Part shown: positions 24,999 to 37,370 of the stretch, one piece after another
How positions within the stretch are numbered: the stretch's first letter is position 1
How the letters are laid out: each line of letters opens with the position of its first letter
DNA from: Leptobrachium leishanense
Lineage: Eukaryota; Chordata; Amphibia; Anura; Megophryidae
Length of the DNA stretch: 64,000 bases
Direction: 5' to 3'
Assembly: GCA_009667805.1 (NCBI GenBank)
Contig: CM019067.1
Location: 246,547,721-246,611,720, forward strand
The notes under the pieces: generated by a model
The model's input: the letters and a program-made list of their open reading frames with translations, nothing else
The model's database searches: none
What the model was told of the DNA's origin: nothing
Translations under genes and position numbers: made by a program

Positions 24999-26622
24999 CC
25001 AGGCCTGGTAGGGTTGCGCTATGTTAGAGGCTCTACAGGTCCTACAACTATAAACTGCATATGCTTAACTACATGCTCTGAATAATACAAAAACATCTAA
25101 TTTATAGCTTACAAAATCGACTGTCAACGTTCTTTTACTGCTACTATTATCAGCATATTATGGATATAAAAAAAAACACTTCTGGTAAAAATAAAGGAAA
25201 ATATTTATTTTGAGATGGAATCCTCTAAATGATTTGTTTTGGGTTTTGTACATTAGAAGGGGAGGATTTGGGGCAGTTCTTCCATTATTGTGTCTTGTTC
25301 CTAATGATAAAATTCTTATTTTTTTTAAATTTCATCAAACAGCATTTCAAGGATCTCGTGGATTCCTCTGAGATAACACTGCGTTCAATGTTGTGCAAAT
25401 TGCTACAGCGTGGGAAAATTTACTGCTTTGCTGAACAGGACAAAATATTCCTTTTAACAGAAAGACACTTAATTTGTCTGCAATCATAAGACAACCTCTG
25501 GATAGAATTTATTTTCATGGTTAAACACGTGAGTTCACAGACATAACTTTGGGTGACTTGCTAGATGAGGAAATTTGTGACAGCTCTCAATCCAAATTCT
25601 TCAAATTTATGGACTCCATTCATGAAGCAGTAGGTAGACACCTAGAAGCGCAAGTGGGCTGCAGTTGAATGGTTGTACTTGTCGGTGTCAGCTCAGCTAA
25701 TTGTATATGGAGCTATTAGCTAACAGTCCTAATTCATCTACCGTTACCCTTTGCGGTTAGTCGAGGTGACCGTGACAAGTATGACTTGGTGATTTGTGAA
25801 ATTTACCCCCCCTCTCCATAGAAGGGCTAAAATCATATAAAATGTCATTGACACACCGTCAATCAGGGGGCTTGATGTCAGCAGAGGTAATAAACCCTGA
25901 TTTGCTCTCTGATGGTAACAGCACAAGTTTAACCCCTTTGCTCCCGAGATAACGTTGATCAAGTTATCTTGATCTGCAGCTGTGCAGGAAAAAAAGCAAT
26001 TGAAATTTCTTGGTTGAAAAGGAATTTCATTTGAAGTTGGGCTCCAGTACGTGCCCCAAAACGTTTTAGCAACTCAGGAATAACAGCCGGGGTGCTAAAA
26101 CATTTTGAACAGCTGTGAATCTGTGTCTGAAACACCTATCCCCAGCTGCTCCAACACGGAGCCCAGGCTGCAGTACCTGCTTTTTGCCAGCAGACGGCAC
26201 TATCTGTCTGTCAAATAGGCTTCGATATTAAGGACCAAATTGTGAATATTCCCAAATATACCTTACTTTGTAGTCCATTAAAAGTGATTTTTCAAAACAC
26301 CACTGGATCCTGACACTGGTTTTCTGAAAACTTGGAAGTGATGGAGTTCTCTCGTCAAGGCATTTCAAACAAATAATTCCTCAAGCTGTTCAGTTGCTAA
26401 CGATCGATACTTGTAATGAGGCATGTCATTTTCAGACTGTTTAAAAGAACTCACTGTACATGTTGTTTGTCAACTTATCATCAATTTAGCAAAACTTCTA
26501 AATGAGGTACAGTACAAAACAATAAGCTCTCCATATATGTCTTATAAAATGTTCTACCAGCTTGCAGTATGTTATAAATAATATCTGAGGTTCATTTCTA
26601 CTGACTGAATTTAAAGGGACAC
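24999..26622. other. No supported gene
   Basis: Unassigned DNA. A frame at 25342-25489 follows an acceptor-like cag and is open for about 48 codons but lacks a plausible donor; I did not call it. Confidence 0.4.
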
Positions 26623-26745
26623 CATAGGCCAGAGGTGAACAACCATGGCCCTCCAGATCAGGTGCTTTGTAACTACATTTCCCATGAGACTCAGCCAACC
26701 TAATGAGGTGTTCTAAAACATCTGGCAGGGCCAAGGTCACATTGA
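26623..26745. mobile_element. Short hAT-like relic
   Basis: ggccctccagatc with aactacatttcccatgagac and an inverse tail ctggcagggccaaggt. It is the same common short-repeat design as at 5618, 13435 and 33855, but worn. Confidence 0.5.
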
Positions 26746-27324
26746 CCTGAGTGTGCGCAGCCTTTGGCCCCTTCTGGAGATAGAGGTTGAGTCTTGGAGC
26801 GCTATTCCAGGCAGGGGTTTATCGCCACACAGAAGCAGAGACTTTTTCAGGACTCTTTTCTAGCCAATGGCTCTCAATGCAAATGCACTCACATAAGGAG
26901 ACATTTAATTGGATACACACTCAAATGTCCCGACCTCTTGCTGGTCATGTAAAATCTGTGGCTTAAGGCCTGGGTCAGACAAGCGTTTTTAAGAGTGTAA
27001 GGAACATTCGTGAGAGTGGACGTTCCATCCACTCTGACGCCCGTTTGGCCACCTCGCTGAGCGCAGTTAGTGCACACAGCGCTGCAAGGCTCGATCCTCG
27101 CATGGAGGATCGCGCTTTGCAGCCCCGTCAAACTCACTTCGTAGCACTTTGACGGGGAGGCTCTTAGCACGGCCGCAGCACGTCTGCTGCAGCTCGTGCA
27201 ATTTGTGCGCACGCTCAGTGGCGCCGTAACGTGGGGGCGGGGGGTGCGGCCCGCACCAGGTGACACCCGCCTTTAAGGTGACACCGTCACCCTAAGGGCG
27301 GGTGTCTCACCCTCCGCCGTGTAT

Positions 27325-27463
27325 TCGCTCCCTGCGAGCGTCCGAAGCATGCAGCTTCGGCGCTCGCCTGGGGGAAACACGTCACCAGCCAATCGCGGCT
27401 GGTCACGTGGCTCCCCCAGGCGAGCGCCCAAGCTGCGCGCCGCCGGACGCTCAGAGGGAGCGA
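27325..27463. repeat. GC-rich inverted repeat (hairpin), cassette copy 1
   Basis: Arms of about 65 bp: cgctccctgcgagcgtccga ... gtcaccagcc pairs with ggctggtcacgtgg ... ggacgctcagagggagcg around a six-base loop. CpG-rich, unlike its AT-rich surroundings. A close relative is at 58674-58823. Confidence 0.85.
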
Positions 27464-27479
27464 ACATGCGGCGGAGGTG

Positions 27480-29225
27480 AGCTGGGGCATATCCATGAGG
27501 TGCTGGGGCATATCCATTTGGTGGGGCATTCCATGTGCTGGGGCATATCCATGAGGAGCTGGGGCATATCCATGAGGAGCTGGGGCATATACATGAGGTG
27601 CTGGGGCATATCCATGAGCTGCTGGGGCATATCCATGAGGTGCTGGGGCATATCCATGAGCTGCTGGGGCATATCCATGAGCTGCTGGGGCATATACATG
27701 AGGTGCTGGGGCATATACATGAGCTGCTGGGGCATATCCATGAGGTGCTGGGGCAAATCCATGAGGTGCTGGGGCATATACATGAGCTGCTGGGGCATAT
27801 CCATAAGCTGCTGGGGCATATCCATGAGGTGCTGGGGCATATACATGAGGTGCTGGGGCATATACATGAGCTGCTGGGGCATATCCATGAGGTGCTGGGG
27901 CATATCCATGAGGTGCTGGGGCAAATCCATGAGCTGCTGGGGCAAATCCATGAGCTGCTGGGGCAAATCCATGAGGTGCTGGGGCATTATCCATGAGCTG
28001 GGGCATTATCCATGAGCTGGGGCAATATCCATGAGCTGGGGCAGTATCCATGAGCTGGGGCAGTATATCCATGAGCTGCTGGGGCAGTATATCCATGAGC
28101 TGGGGCATATCCATGAGCTGGGGCAGTATATCCATGTGTTGGGGCAGTATATCCATGAGCTGGGGCAGTATATCCATGAGCTGGGGCAGTATCCATGAGC
28201 TGGGGCAAAATCCATGAGCTGGGGCAAAATCCATGAGAGGAGCTGGGGCAAAATCCATGAGAGGAGCTGGGGCATATCCATGAGCTGCTGGGGCAAATCC
28301 ATGAGCTGCTGGGGCATATCCATGAGGTGCTGGGGCATATCCATGAGGTGCTGGGGCATATCCATGAGCTGCTGGGGCATTCCATGTGCTGGGCAGTATC
28401 CATGTGCTGGGGCAGTATCCATGAGCTAGGGCATTATCCATGAGCTGGGGCAATATCCATGAGCTGGGGCAGTATATCCATGAGCTGCTGGGGCAGTATA
28501 TCCATGAGCTGCTGGGGCAGTATATCCATGAGCTGGGGCAGTATATCCATGAGCTGGGGCAGTATCCATGAGCTGGGGCATATCCATGTGCTGGGGCAAT
28601 ATCCATGAGCTGGGGCATGTCCATGAGCTGGGGCAAAATCCATGAGAGCAGCTGGGGCATTATCAATGAGAGCAGCTGGGGCAGTATATGCATCAGAGCA
28701 GCTGGGGCAGTATATCCATGAGAGGAGCAGGGGCAGTATATCCATGAGAGGAGCTGGGGCAGTATCCATGAGAGGAGCTGGGGCAGTATATCCATGAGAG
28801 GAGCTGGGGCAGTATATACATGAGAGGAGCTGGGGCAATATCCATGAGAGGAGCTGGGGCAATATCCATGAGAGGAGCTGGGGCATATCCATGTGTGCTG
28901 GGGGCAGTATCCATGAGAGCTGGGGCAATATCCATGTGTGAGCTGGTCTGGGGCAATATATCCATGTGTGAGCTGGTCTGGGGCAATATATCCATGTGTG
29001 AGCTGAGGCGCAATATATCCATATGTGAGCTGAGGCGCAATATATCCATATGTGAGCTGGGGCAATATATATCCATGGGTGAGCTGCTGGGAGCAATATA
29101 TAACTGTGAACTGGGACAATATATCCATATGTGAGCTGGGGGCAATATATATCCATGGGTGAGCTGCTGGGGGAAATATATATCCAGAGCTGCTGGCGGC
29201 AATATATCCAGAGCTGCTGGGGGCA
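27480..29225. repeat. Minisatellite, about 80 units of 18-24 bp
   Basis: The core ctggggcatatccatgag plus a variable triplet (ctg, gtg or gag) is repeated with subtypes: 21-bp units in the first 500 bp, ggcagtatatccatgag units in the middle, gagaggag or gagcag variants after 28600, and looser ggcaatatatccatgtgtgag units near 28930-29220. Because 21 is a multiple of three and the motif lacks stops in several frames, very long open frames appear on both strands (up to 613 codons on the minus strand). They are by-products of the repeat, not genes. Confidence 0.95.
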
Positions 29226-29562
29226 ATATATATCCATGTGTGCTTTCACTGCCTTCGAACAGGCAACGTACTTGCTGGCAGTTGGCAAAAAGTTGTGTGA
29301 GCATATGAGAGAGCTCCACAGCAATAAACCTCACAGTAATGTGCGCTGTGTGTATGAGCATTCAGTGTTATATGGGAGTACTGATTTAGGAGTAAGAGTA
29401 GTTAAAAAAAATCTGTAAAACTCGGGGGGGTGACACCATAAGTTACCGCACCGGGTGACACCAACCCTAGTGACGCCACTGCGCGCGCTACAGCGTGTGG
29501 CCGGCCCCTTCGAAGCGTCACAACGCCGGGAGGCACCTCAGTGCGCTCGCCTGACCCCGGCC

Positions 29563-30330
29563 TGAGAAGAAGCCGCAGTATGTAATGTCTGGTCAGCATC
29601 GAGGAAGCCCAACACTAAAATAAAGATGAGATTTCTAGGGTTAAGACAAGAGAAGGGGATATGGAGGAGGTCAGGTGGGGTTAATGTTTAACCCCTTCCA
29701 CGCCACCCTGCTGGTTTAGCCCTAGAATATCCCTTTAGTTTACTGAAGCAAGGCTTGACATATTCATATTGAATGTCGGTGCCTGGGACAAAACCTAGAA
29801 GCCAAATACACATTTTTAGGAACCAGGTAAAGTTTTGTATATATTTTCATAGAGTAACTCTGAAATTTTGGAGCAGTTCCTGGTGGCTAACGCATTCCTG
29901 GATTTTCAAGCCCTGCAATAAAGCATATTTTTTGAAGTGTATAGTCATGTGATACTTCCTATTTGTGAATACAGATATTCAGAGCCTGATAATGCTGCTT
30001 AGACATACCGTAACTGGATTTATCTTGTGACCACAGAAAATATCAATGAACTGTAATAACTCTAATATTGCGTGCGGAGCTGATTTTTTTACATTTCTGG
30101 AAATTTGCAAACTGTAACATTAATTTGTTGTTATTTCCCCACCAACCAACCATGTCCTTGCATATAATCACAAGTTCAAAGCAACCTTACCATGTCTGCC
30201 GGGACTGTAGCCTTCACCAGTTTATAAGAGTTCAACATTTTAACTGTGTACAAGGGTTACTACAGGGCATCCTGTTTTATCTAAAAACACCAGCTGAGCC
30301 AAGAAGGAAATGATGACAAAACAAAGTACA
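29563..30330. other. No recognisable feature
   Basis: Unassigned, without supported coding or repeat structure. Confidence 0.4.
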
Positions 30331-30334
30331 CAGT

Positions 30335-30705
30335 TGAGGCGCGTTCAGTTCCTCAGCTGCTGCAAGTGCTAAGTTAGCAATTTGGCAGTGAATGCTGTGC
30401 TGCAGTTCAGTGCTCAGCACTGCTAACTTAGCACCTGCAGCTAAGTAGAGAGGTACTGCAGAGTAGCTGAGTGTGACGTTGGAAAGATGGCCTATGGACT
30501 CCATTGAGTGGATGCTCGCGTCTGCGCTCAGCGCTGCTGCGAGCGTCGCGGGGCCGTAGCACACTGAAACAATGCAGGCAGATTTTTAAGCGCCTGCATT
30601 GTAATTCCACGCTAAAACGGGGGCGGTAGGGTGAAAACTGCGGGCGCAGTTTTTCTCCCTTCCGCCCCCGTTTTAACGTGGAGATCGTAATGTGGCCCCA
30701 AATAT
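30335..30705. repeat. MITE-like segment with two hairpins
   Basis: tgctaagttagca pairs with tgctaacttagca (30368-30432). A strong GC-rich hairpin pairs ccacgctaaaacgggggcgg with ccgcccccgttttaacgtgg (30607-30682). The segment ends gtaatgtggcccca. No terminal repeats defined. Confidence 0.5.
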
Positions 30706-31273
30706 TTATTGGAACATGTAAACATTGACACTAAAGTGGTAATAAAATGGACAACAGTGGATTTTGCAGAAACAGTACCTTTCGTTAAGCAAGCCTCCAC
30801 CCTTTTGCTTCAATATTCACAGCCAAAGCGTTCAGTGAGACGGCTGCAGCAAACTGAACTGTTGCAAGGTAGTAATTCAGCAGCTGCTGAGGAACTAAAC
30901 AGGCCTCTGCTAAATCCATCCATGGTTCCTTCAGGGCTTAGCTGCCGTGCTCACGCTATTGATAAGCAAAGCGTGCAAAACAGAGTGACCGTTGCATATC
31001 TGTGTAACCTCACCCAATTTATGCTGGGTGCACTACTACAGCCATGAACCCTGTGTTTTGAATCCATCATTTAGCATTTAAGTCACTTTTAACTTTATGT
31101 AAATAAATTCTGAATGTTTAATCAAGCACTCCTTTATTTATATAACACCGTAGCGAGTTATTCCTGTTTGAAAGAGTCTGCAGACTCCCCCATCTAAATA
31201 CTCCTTATTCTATCTATGTGAGTCTCATAGTTGTGCACTGCAGAAGCAGAGTGATAATTGGAAGAATATGTTT
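30706..31273. other. No recognisable feature
   Basis: Unassigned. The short frames here have no recognisable content. Confidence 0.35.
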
Positions 31274-32660
31274 TTATTTATTTATTCATAAAGTATTTTA
31301 CCAGGAAGGATACATTGAGATTTCTCTTGTTTTTAAGTATGTCCTGGGTTCAAGAACATTCGTATTTTACCGTAGGGTACACAAATACAAAATAAGATCT
31401 TTAAAAACAACACAAATATACAGATTTACCCAGAAAATAAATATGTAAGAAATCTATTCACTATCAGGGTAATTCAAAGAGCTCCGAATTGCTTGAGAAA
31501 GGTAACCGAACGCTGAAATTCAGCGTTCGGTTACCTTTCCTGGCCTTTCGGCTATTCAGAGAGCAGGCAATTCGCCAAATCCTGGCGAATTGCCTGCACA
31601 TACGGTGCCTGTTCGGTGCCTGTTCGAGGGCAGTGAAATCCCCATGAAAAAGCACTGCTTCGGCTATTCAGAGAACACAAACCAGCAGTGAAAGGTTCCC
31701 CTAATGCCCTGTCATTCGGTGGTTTAATTCGGCAAGTTAATTCAGGAGAATCCCCTAGGCTTCAATGTTAAAAATATTCCCGTTTTAATTCAATATCTAA
31801 TAAACCGTTCATTATAAAATTCTGCAGTAAAGAGTCTCTTTATTTATAGATTTTTTTTGTATATTTTAAGCATTTATTTTTTCTGTAACAGCCCCTTTTA
31901 TTATCATTCCCTGGACCTCATATGTAAATTTCAGACATTTTCGCTCAGTAGTTTCTTTGCAAACAGTGTTTCACTTTTCAAACATTCACACAAACTGTTT
32001 TGCTAATTTATTCACCTCCCTCGTCTGCGGTATCGGCTCTTTCCGGCGGCTTCGCTGCGCGAGATCGGCTCCTGCTCGGGTTTTTCCGTGGTTTTCGGCA
32101 GGTTAATCCAGATGTTTTTGTGGGTTTTCGGCGTGCATTCGCTGGGTTTTGCGGTTCGTTTTCGTCGGGTTTGCGGTAGCTTTTCCCTGCAATTCGGGGA
32201 CCCTGTGGTGTTTGCTGAATACACCGCAGGGTCGCCGAAATGGGATCGCCAAATCGCACCGAATTGAAGAGAACGAAAAGTCACCGAACGTGCCGTGACT
32301 TTTCAAATCTCTTTGAATTACCCTGTATGTTACATGTTAACAGGTGCATTCTGTATATAGTCACTATGTTACATGTTAACAGGTGCATTCCTTATTGAGG
32401 TATGTTAATAGGGAAGTCTTAAGGGACTTTAGACTGAGGGAAGATTTGATGGTGTCTGGGAGGTTATTCCATAATTGTGGTGCTCTGTAGGAAAATGAGG
32501 ACCGAGCCACTTCCTTTTTGTATTGTGGTATTGCAAGTAAGGTGCTGGTCCTGGATCGGAGGTTATAGGATGAGGGAACTGCTGAGGGAAGAGCCTATTC
32601 AGGTAGGGTGGCAGCTTCCCAGAAAAGCTCTTAAACACCAGGTTGGAAAGCTGAATGGTG
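31274..32660 (-). mobile_element. LINE 3' fragment, interrupted by family A MITE
   Basis: On the minus strand the end of the LINE reverse transcriptase gene (LVFKSFSGKLPPYLNRLF, HPITSDPGPAPYLQYHNT, 32.4-32.7 kb) and the 3' tail (31274-31370, with ccaggaaggatacattgag) match the LINE at 15838-16973. The MITE at 31465-32325 splits the 3' untranslated part. A short duplication (tgttacatgttaacaggtgc) occurs at 32328 and 32367. Confidence 0.8.
31465..32325. mobile_element. Harbinger-like MITE, family A, copy 4
   Basis: 861 bp, full inverted ends (cagggtaattcaaagag), target duplication TAT on both sides (31462-31464, 32326-32328). It sits inside a LINE whose sequence continues on both sides, which independently proves the insertion. 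Confidence 0.9.
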
Positions 32661-33042
32661 CATAAACTATTAGGCCAGAATAGTGGAGATAAATGAGTAT
32701 TGGAGTAAGAATATGATTCAATTCTGGATATTTTGTCAAAGTAAACCCTCATGTAATGTAATGTAGTACTGTATGAAAGAATGGATGGAAAGGAGGAGGC
32801 CGGTGTCCTACGTTTGTATTTTTACTTGTAAAACAGTAGATTAAATTTTATATTTACGTGCACAGTGCTACATATGTGACTTGCGGTGCTTATGGACAGA
32901 ATCTCAATGTGAAACAAAGCTTGTACTGTGTATAAGAGTCATTTGGTGTTTGAATCCACATATTTTAAACATGGAGGGATCTGTTCCATTCGAGCCAGTA
33001 ATAGGAAGACGTTAATTGAAAAACTCGGTGCAAGACGGTGAC
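32661..33042. other. No recognisable feature
   Basis: Unassigned. Confidence 0.35.
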
Positions 33043-33416
33043 CTGTCGAATAGAGATGATCGTCAGATAATGCCTCCAATGATCTGCGCATGCGCAGGAG
33101 TGACATCACACCAGCTGATCTGGTGTGGCATCATCCTCCGATCCACCAAGTGCTGAGGCAATATCTGATAGTCAGATACTGCCTCCCGCTACCTGTGAGA
33201 CACGCCCCACAGCGAGAGGGTGCTATATACACATGCGCCCCTCTCTATGTGACGTGTCGCACATGCGCAGGTAGCGAAAGGCAGTATTTGACAATCAGAT
33301 ATTGCCTTGGTGGATAAGAGGATGATGCCTCGCCAAATCAGCTGGCGTGATGTCACTTCTGCGCATGCACAGATCGGAGGAGGCATTTTATGACGATCGT
33401 CACTACTCGACAGAAC
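33043..33416. mobile_element. Palindromic MITE of about 370 bp
   Basis: Left arm (33043-33215) and right arm (33262-33416) are inverted complements with a few differences. Matched blocks include gatcgtca, aatgcctcc, ctgcgcatgcgcag, gacatcac, caatatctgat and cgctacctg. No coding capacity, and no target duplication found. Confidence 0.75.
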
Positions 33417-33854
33417 ACTGGCATTAACCATTAGCTGCTTCCTATTACCTGCCCTGCTATGAGTTTACCACTATGTCAGCACCCCGACTCGTAACAGGAG
33501 CTGGTAACAGGTATGGGAAGCCGCTGGTAAGAAGGCATATCTGTTCTCAGTGTCCTTCTGCTTGCTGTGATGGGAGGGAACGGATTGCGCTGTTCTTTAC
33601 ACCAGAGATAAGAATGGATTTTTTTATGACTTTTTATTTTTTTCGTGCTAAGTGATTTTACAAATAATTAACAAGTGGAGCCATTATACATAACTACTCA
33701 CTCGCTAATTCTAAAAGGTGCAAGTAGAATATGGCCCAGACTATTTCGTACACTTACATTATCTGCCTGATTTCGATTTTTCCATCTATATACTGTATGT
33801 GCGCAGAATGCTGACACAGGGTGACCCTGTTAATAGAATCAAACCCGTAAGTAA

Positions 33855-34000
33855 AGGTTCTCAAACTTTGACCCCCCCCCCCCCAGATGTTTCTGAACTA
33901 CACCTCCCATTGATTCTCTGGCCATTTATTGCAGTCAAAGCATCATGGGAATTGTAGTCAATAGACATTTGTGGGGCCAGAGTTTGAGATTCCTGCTGTA
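33855..34000. mobile_element. Short hAT-like relic
   Basis: aaaggttctcaaactttgac through ccagatgtttctgaactaca to ccagagtttgagattcctgc. The ends are imperfect inverted complements. Includes a run of 14 C residues. Confidence 0.55.
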
Positions 34001-34416
34001 AATCATTTCATATATGAATTACACTCTATGTATGTGACAATTTATTGAGCAAATGCAAGAGCGGTTTACGCTTCTGTGTACTTTGTCCTTGATCATTATT
34101 AACCCTTTCACTGCTGAGATGTTTATTGAAGATAAAAAATAATAATAAATATTACAGCACCGTTTACTTGAAACGAAGATATGTAGTTGACCCATAAATA
34201 TTGGACAGAATAGCAGTTTTGCATAAAACTGGTTATTCTCAGATCATTATTTAGTATTTGCTCCACATACCTGTGTTACTGTAAATGGAGTGGGACGTCT
34301 ATTAACTGGATTGTTATAATGGATTTATTTTGCCTCAGGGATAATCTTTTTCTGTGAATGCAAAAAAAACCAAATACTTTATTAATTAACCATGCAACAG
34401 CTGCTTATGAAACATT

Positions 34417-34934
34417 ATTGCAGAAGGTCAACGGAGCGCCAGCAAACTGGATGTACAATTAGTCACCATACATATCCAATAGACTGTTTTCTAGATCGTC
34501 CCAAATGAACCACTCTTCCAATATAATCTCTGCAGAAGAGAAGGATATACTAGTGCAATATGGAAGGATATACTAGTGCAATATGACGTTCCACCATAAG
34601 AAGGAAATAAGTCAGTCGTGACTGAGTAGGACCACTATTGACTTATTTCCTTCTTATGGTGGAACGACATATTGCACTAGTATATCCTTCCATATTGCAC
34701 TAGTATATCCTTCTCTTCCGCAGAGATTATATTGGAAGAGTGGTTCATTTGGGACGATCTAGAAGACAGTCTATTGGATATGTATGGTGACTAATTGTAC
34801 ATCCAGTTTGCTGGCGCTCCGTTGACCTTCTGCAATATATGACTTCAGGTTTTTAGGAGAACCCCCACATTCAATGTGTAGCGTGGACATTTAGTCACTT
34901 TTTTCTGGAGGCTCTTCACTGTTTCTTTTCTAAT
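34417..34934. mobile_element. Palindromic element with 15-bp target duplication
   Basis: Arms of about 200 bp (34417-34614 and 34639-34837) are near-perfect inverted complements around a 24-base loop. Each arm carries a tandem doublet of ggatatactagtgcaatatg. About 95 bp of unpaired sequence follows on the right. The whole is bordered by tgcttatgaaacatt (34402-34416 and 34935-34949), a perfect 15-bp direct repeat. Duplications of that length suggest target-primed reverse transcription rather than a cut-and-paste transposase. Confidence 0.8.
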
Positions 34935-35259
34935 TGCTTATGAAACATTGTGGGCTTTGTGGTCAGATTATGATGTTTGATATAAAATGATGTATTCTTT
35001 TTTTCCCTTTTATTTTTTTTATTTATTTATTTTATTTTGGTGTCTTTGATCGATGGCTGTGGTCTGTGTTAGTTTTTTAGATTCTGATAAATCAGTAAAT
35101 TAGACTGTTTTTGCTATAGAGTTGAGGCGAACCGAATCGGATTGACGCATTCTATATTTGTTTTGTGTATTTTTCTGCATAGGTGTAACTCTTAAGCTTT
35201 GTTAAAATTATGATTGTATTATTTTGAGCAGTCAATAAAAAGGAAAAAAAAACCACTTA

Positions 35260-36098
35260 CAGGGTTATTGAAAGAGCTCTGAATTGTGGCCGAAATTCAG
35301 GGTACGGTTACCTTTCCTGGCCATTCGGCTATTCAGAGAGCAGGCAGTTCGCCAAATGTTGGTGAATTGCCTGCACATACAGTGCCTGTTCGGTGCCTGT
35401 TCAAGGGCAGTGAAATCCCCATAGAGAAGCAATGCTTCGTCTATTCAGAGAACACAAAACAGCAGGGAAAAGTTGCCAAATTGCCCTGCCATTCGGTGGT
35501 TTAATTCAGCAGGTTTCCCATAGGCTTCAATGTTAAAAATATTCCCGTTTTAATCCAATATCTAATAAACTGTTTATTATAATATTCTGCAGTAAAAAGT
35601 ATCTTTATTTTTAGATTTTTTTTAGGATCTTTTAGGCACTCTTCGGGATTTTTTTTTAATCGTTTTTTCTTTTTTCTGTAACAGCCCTTTTTATTATCAT
35701 TCATTGGATCTTATATGTAAATTTCACACATTTTCGTTCTGTAGTTTCTTTGCAAACAGCGTTTCACTTTTCAAACCTTCAAGCGTACTGTTTTTTTTTC
35801 TCTCACTTCATTCGTCTGCGGTGTCGGGTTTTTCCGGCAGCTGCTCTGTGCTCTGATCGGCGACTGCTTGAGGTTTCTCCGGCGTGTTCGGCGGGCTTAA
35901 TCCAGATGTTTTTGCGGGTTTCGGTGTGCGTTCGCCGGGTTTTGCGGTGAGTGTTCGTCGGGTTTGCCGCAGCTTTTCCCTACACTACGACGGCCCTGTG
36001 GTGCTTGCTGAATACATCGCAGGGTCGCCGAAATGGGATCGCCAAATCGCACCGAATTGAAGAGAACGAAAAGTCACGATTTTCTTTGAATAACCCTG
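35260..36098. mobile_element. Harbinger-like MITE, family A, copy 5
   Basis: 839 bp, target duplication TTA on both sides (35257-35259, 36099-36101). Same orientation and interior as copy 3. Confidence 0.9.
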
Positions 36099-36101
36099 TT
36101 A

Positions 36102-37370
36102 ACATTTCTGCAAAAAGCAGTCAATAGCAAAGGGGTGAGTTTGTACAGGGAAGAACGTTTTCTCCTGCTCTATTCTGATCCCTGATGATTTTACTCTATG
36201 ATTCTTGATTAAAGCGGATGTAGTGTGTTAACCAGTTGGACGGATAAATGAGTCATTTCTTGAAGAATACAAAGTGTACATTGGTTTCCTCTAGTTATTT
36301 GCACCTTAATATTTTCTCGTAACTTGTGCTTTCTTGTAAATTCCTGGCATGTTCCTTTAATATTTACTTTACTTGTTTTTCTACTTAAGGGAGTTGAGTT
36401 TTGAGACAGATTTTATGTACTTTTACACATTATGCCACAATGGGAAAACAAGTCATAAATAAACAATACACACTAAACACTATTTTAGCTCATAAATAAA
36501 CAATGTGCATTGCTGAGCTTCCTTGGAAATATAGGGCTATGCACAAAAGGCTGTAAACTACCATTGTCTGAAGTATCATTGTTGTTGCAATGACAGTAAA
36601 CTTTGGCGATCCAGATAAGGAAATTCAAACAGCGACAATATCCCACGTCTCCAGAATAACTTAAAGTCATCAGTCAGAGGCAAGAGTGTGGAGTGTTTTT
36701 ATGTCTGCTTTCCTGGTCACAAATAGTTGTCACGTCTCTCACTGCCGACCCAGTGACATTCTGTGAGATCCCCCAATATGCGATGTTTGCAATCCATGGA
36801 GTCTTTTGGAGAGGATACGAGTGGCAGCAGAGTTAATTATTCAACGGCTTGTTCCTATATTATGAGTAAAGCCAGTAAGACAGCAGCTCGCTGGTAATAG
36901 GGAGCCGCTAATGCTTAAAGGGACACTACTACCTTCATAAACTGTAACAAGATTATTGTGCATTACAAATAAAACACATTTTATACATATGCCTCTGTTT
37001 CTTTTCTTTGCTTGAAGTAATTGCATGTAAAAAATTAAAAATAAAATTAGTTTTTATCTTCCTACCATTTTGTTGATTTCCCATGAGGCAACATTTACTA
37101 AAGTTTTTTCTTTACTTCTGTGGTTTATCTAATCTACAGTATTTACCGGTTAATGAGATGGAAGAGGGAATGTTTAGATAAGACTGCAGGGGGCTATTGT
37201 TTTTCAGGCTACTCGAGATAAGTGATGGCAACTGAATGAAATAAAACAGGGAGCTTAAAATACTTCTAATCTACCCCCTGGTGATGTCCTTTGAATACAT
37301 CCCACACAATACAATGAGATTTGAGACAGTGATCCACCCATAGACTCCATTCTATGGCCATTGCCACATA
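36102..37370. other. No recognisable feature
   Basis: AT-rich, no defended coding frame or repeat. Confidence 0.4.

Larger units (their letters stand above)
27216..29481. mobile_element. hAT-like element carrying a captured minisatellite cassette
   Basis: Ends cagtggcgccgtaacgt and gtgacgccactg are inverted complements of the CAGTGGCGT type. The flanks CGCACGCT (27208-27215) and CGCGCGCT (29482-29489) agree at 7 of 8 positions, as expected for a slightly aged hAT duplication. Inside each end is a gaccggt/gtgacacc-rich segment (caccaggtgacaccc; caccgggtgacacc). The centre is a GC-rich hairpin (27325-27463), a 1.75-kb minisatellite and a fragment resembling family A-like ends (29235-29360). 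No transposase. Confidence 0.75.
26967..29562. mobile_element. Family B-like MITE interrupted by a hAT element
   Basis: Left end ggcctgggtcagacaagcg after TAA (26964-26966) and right end cgctcgcctgaccccggcc before TGA match the family B ends (ggctggggtcagac). Without the nested hAT it would be about 320 bp, a normal family B length. The interior differs from the other B copies. Confidence 0.7.

Noticed and set aside
25342..25489. Open stretch after an acceptor-like cag, reading SSEITLRSMLCKLLQRG
   Set aside because: No plausible donor, no recognisable domain, and the acceptor tract is weak.
27287..29128. 613-codon minus-strand frame with PAPHGYA-like repeats
   Set aside because: It is the translation of a 21-bp minisatellite, open on both strands, with no independent coding signal.
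32008..32284. Overlapping frames in the CpG-rich module of family A MITEs
   Set aside because: The frames shift and break between the seven copies, and the modules are non-coding parts of the MITE.
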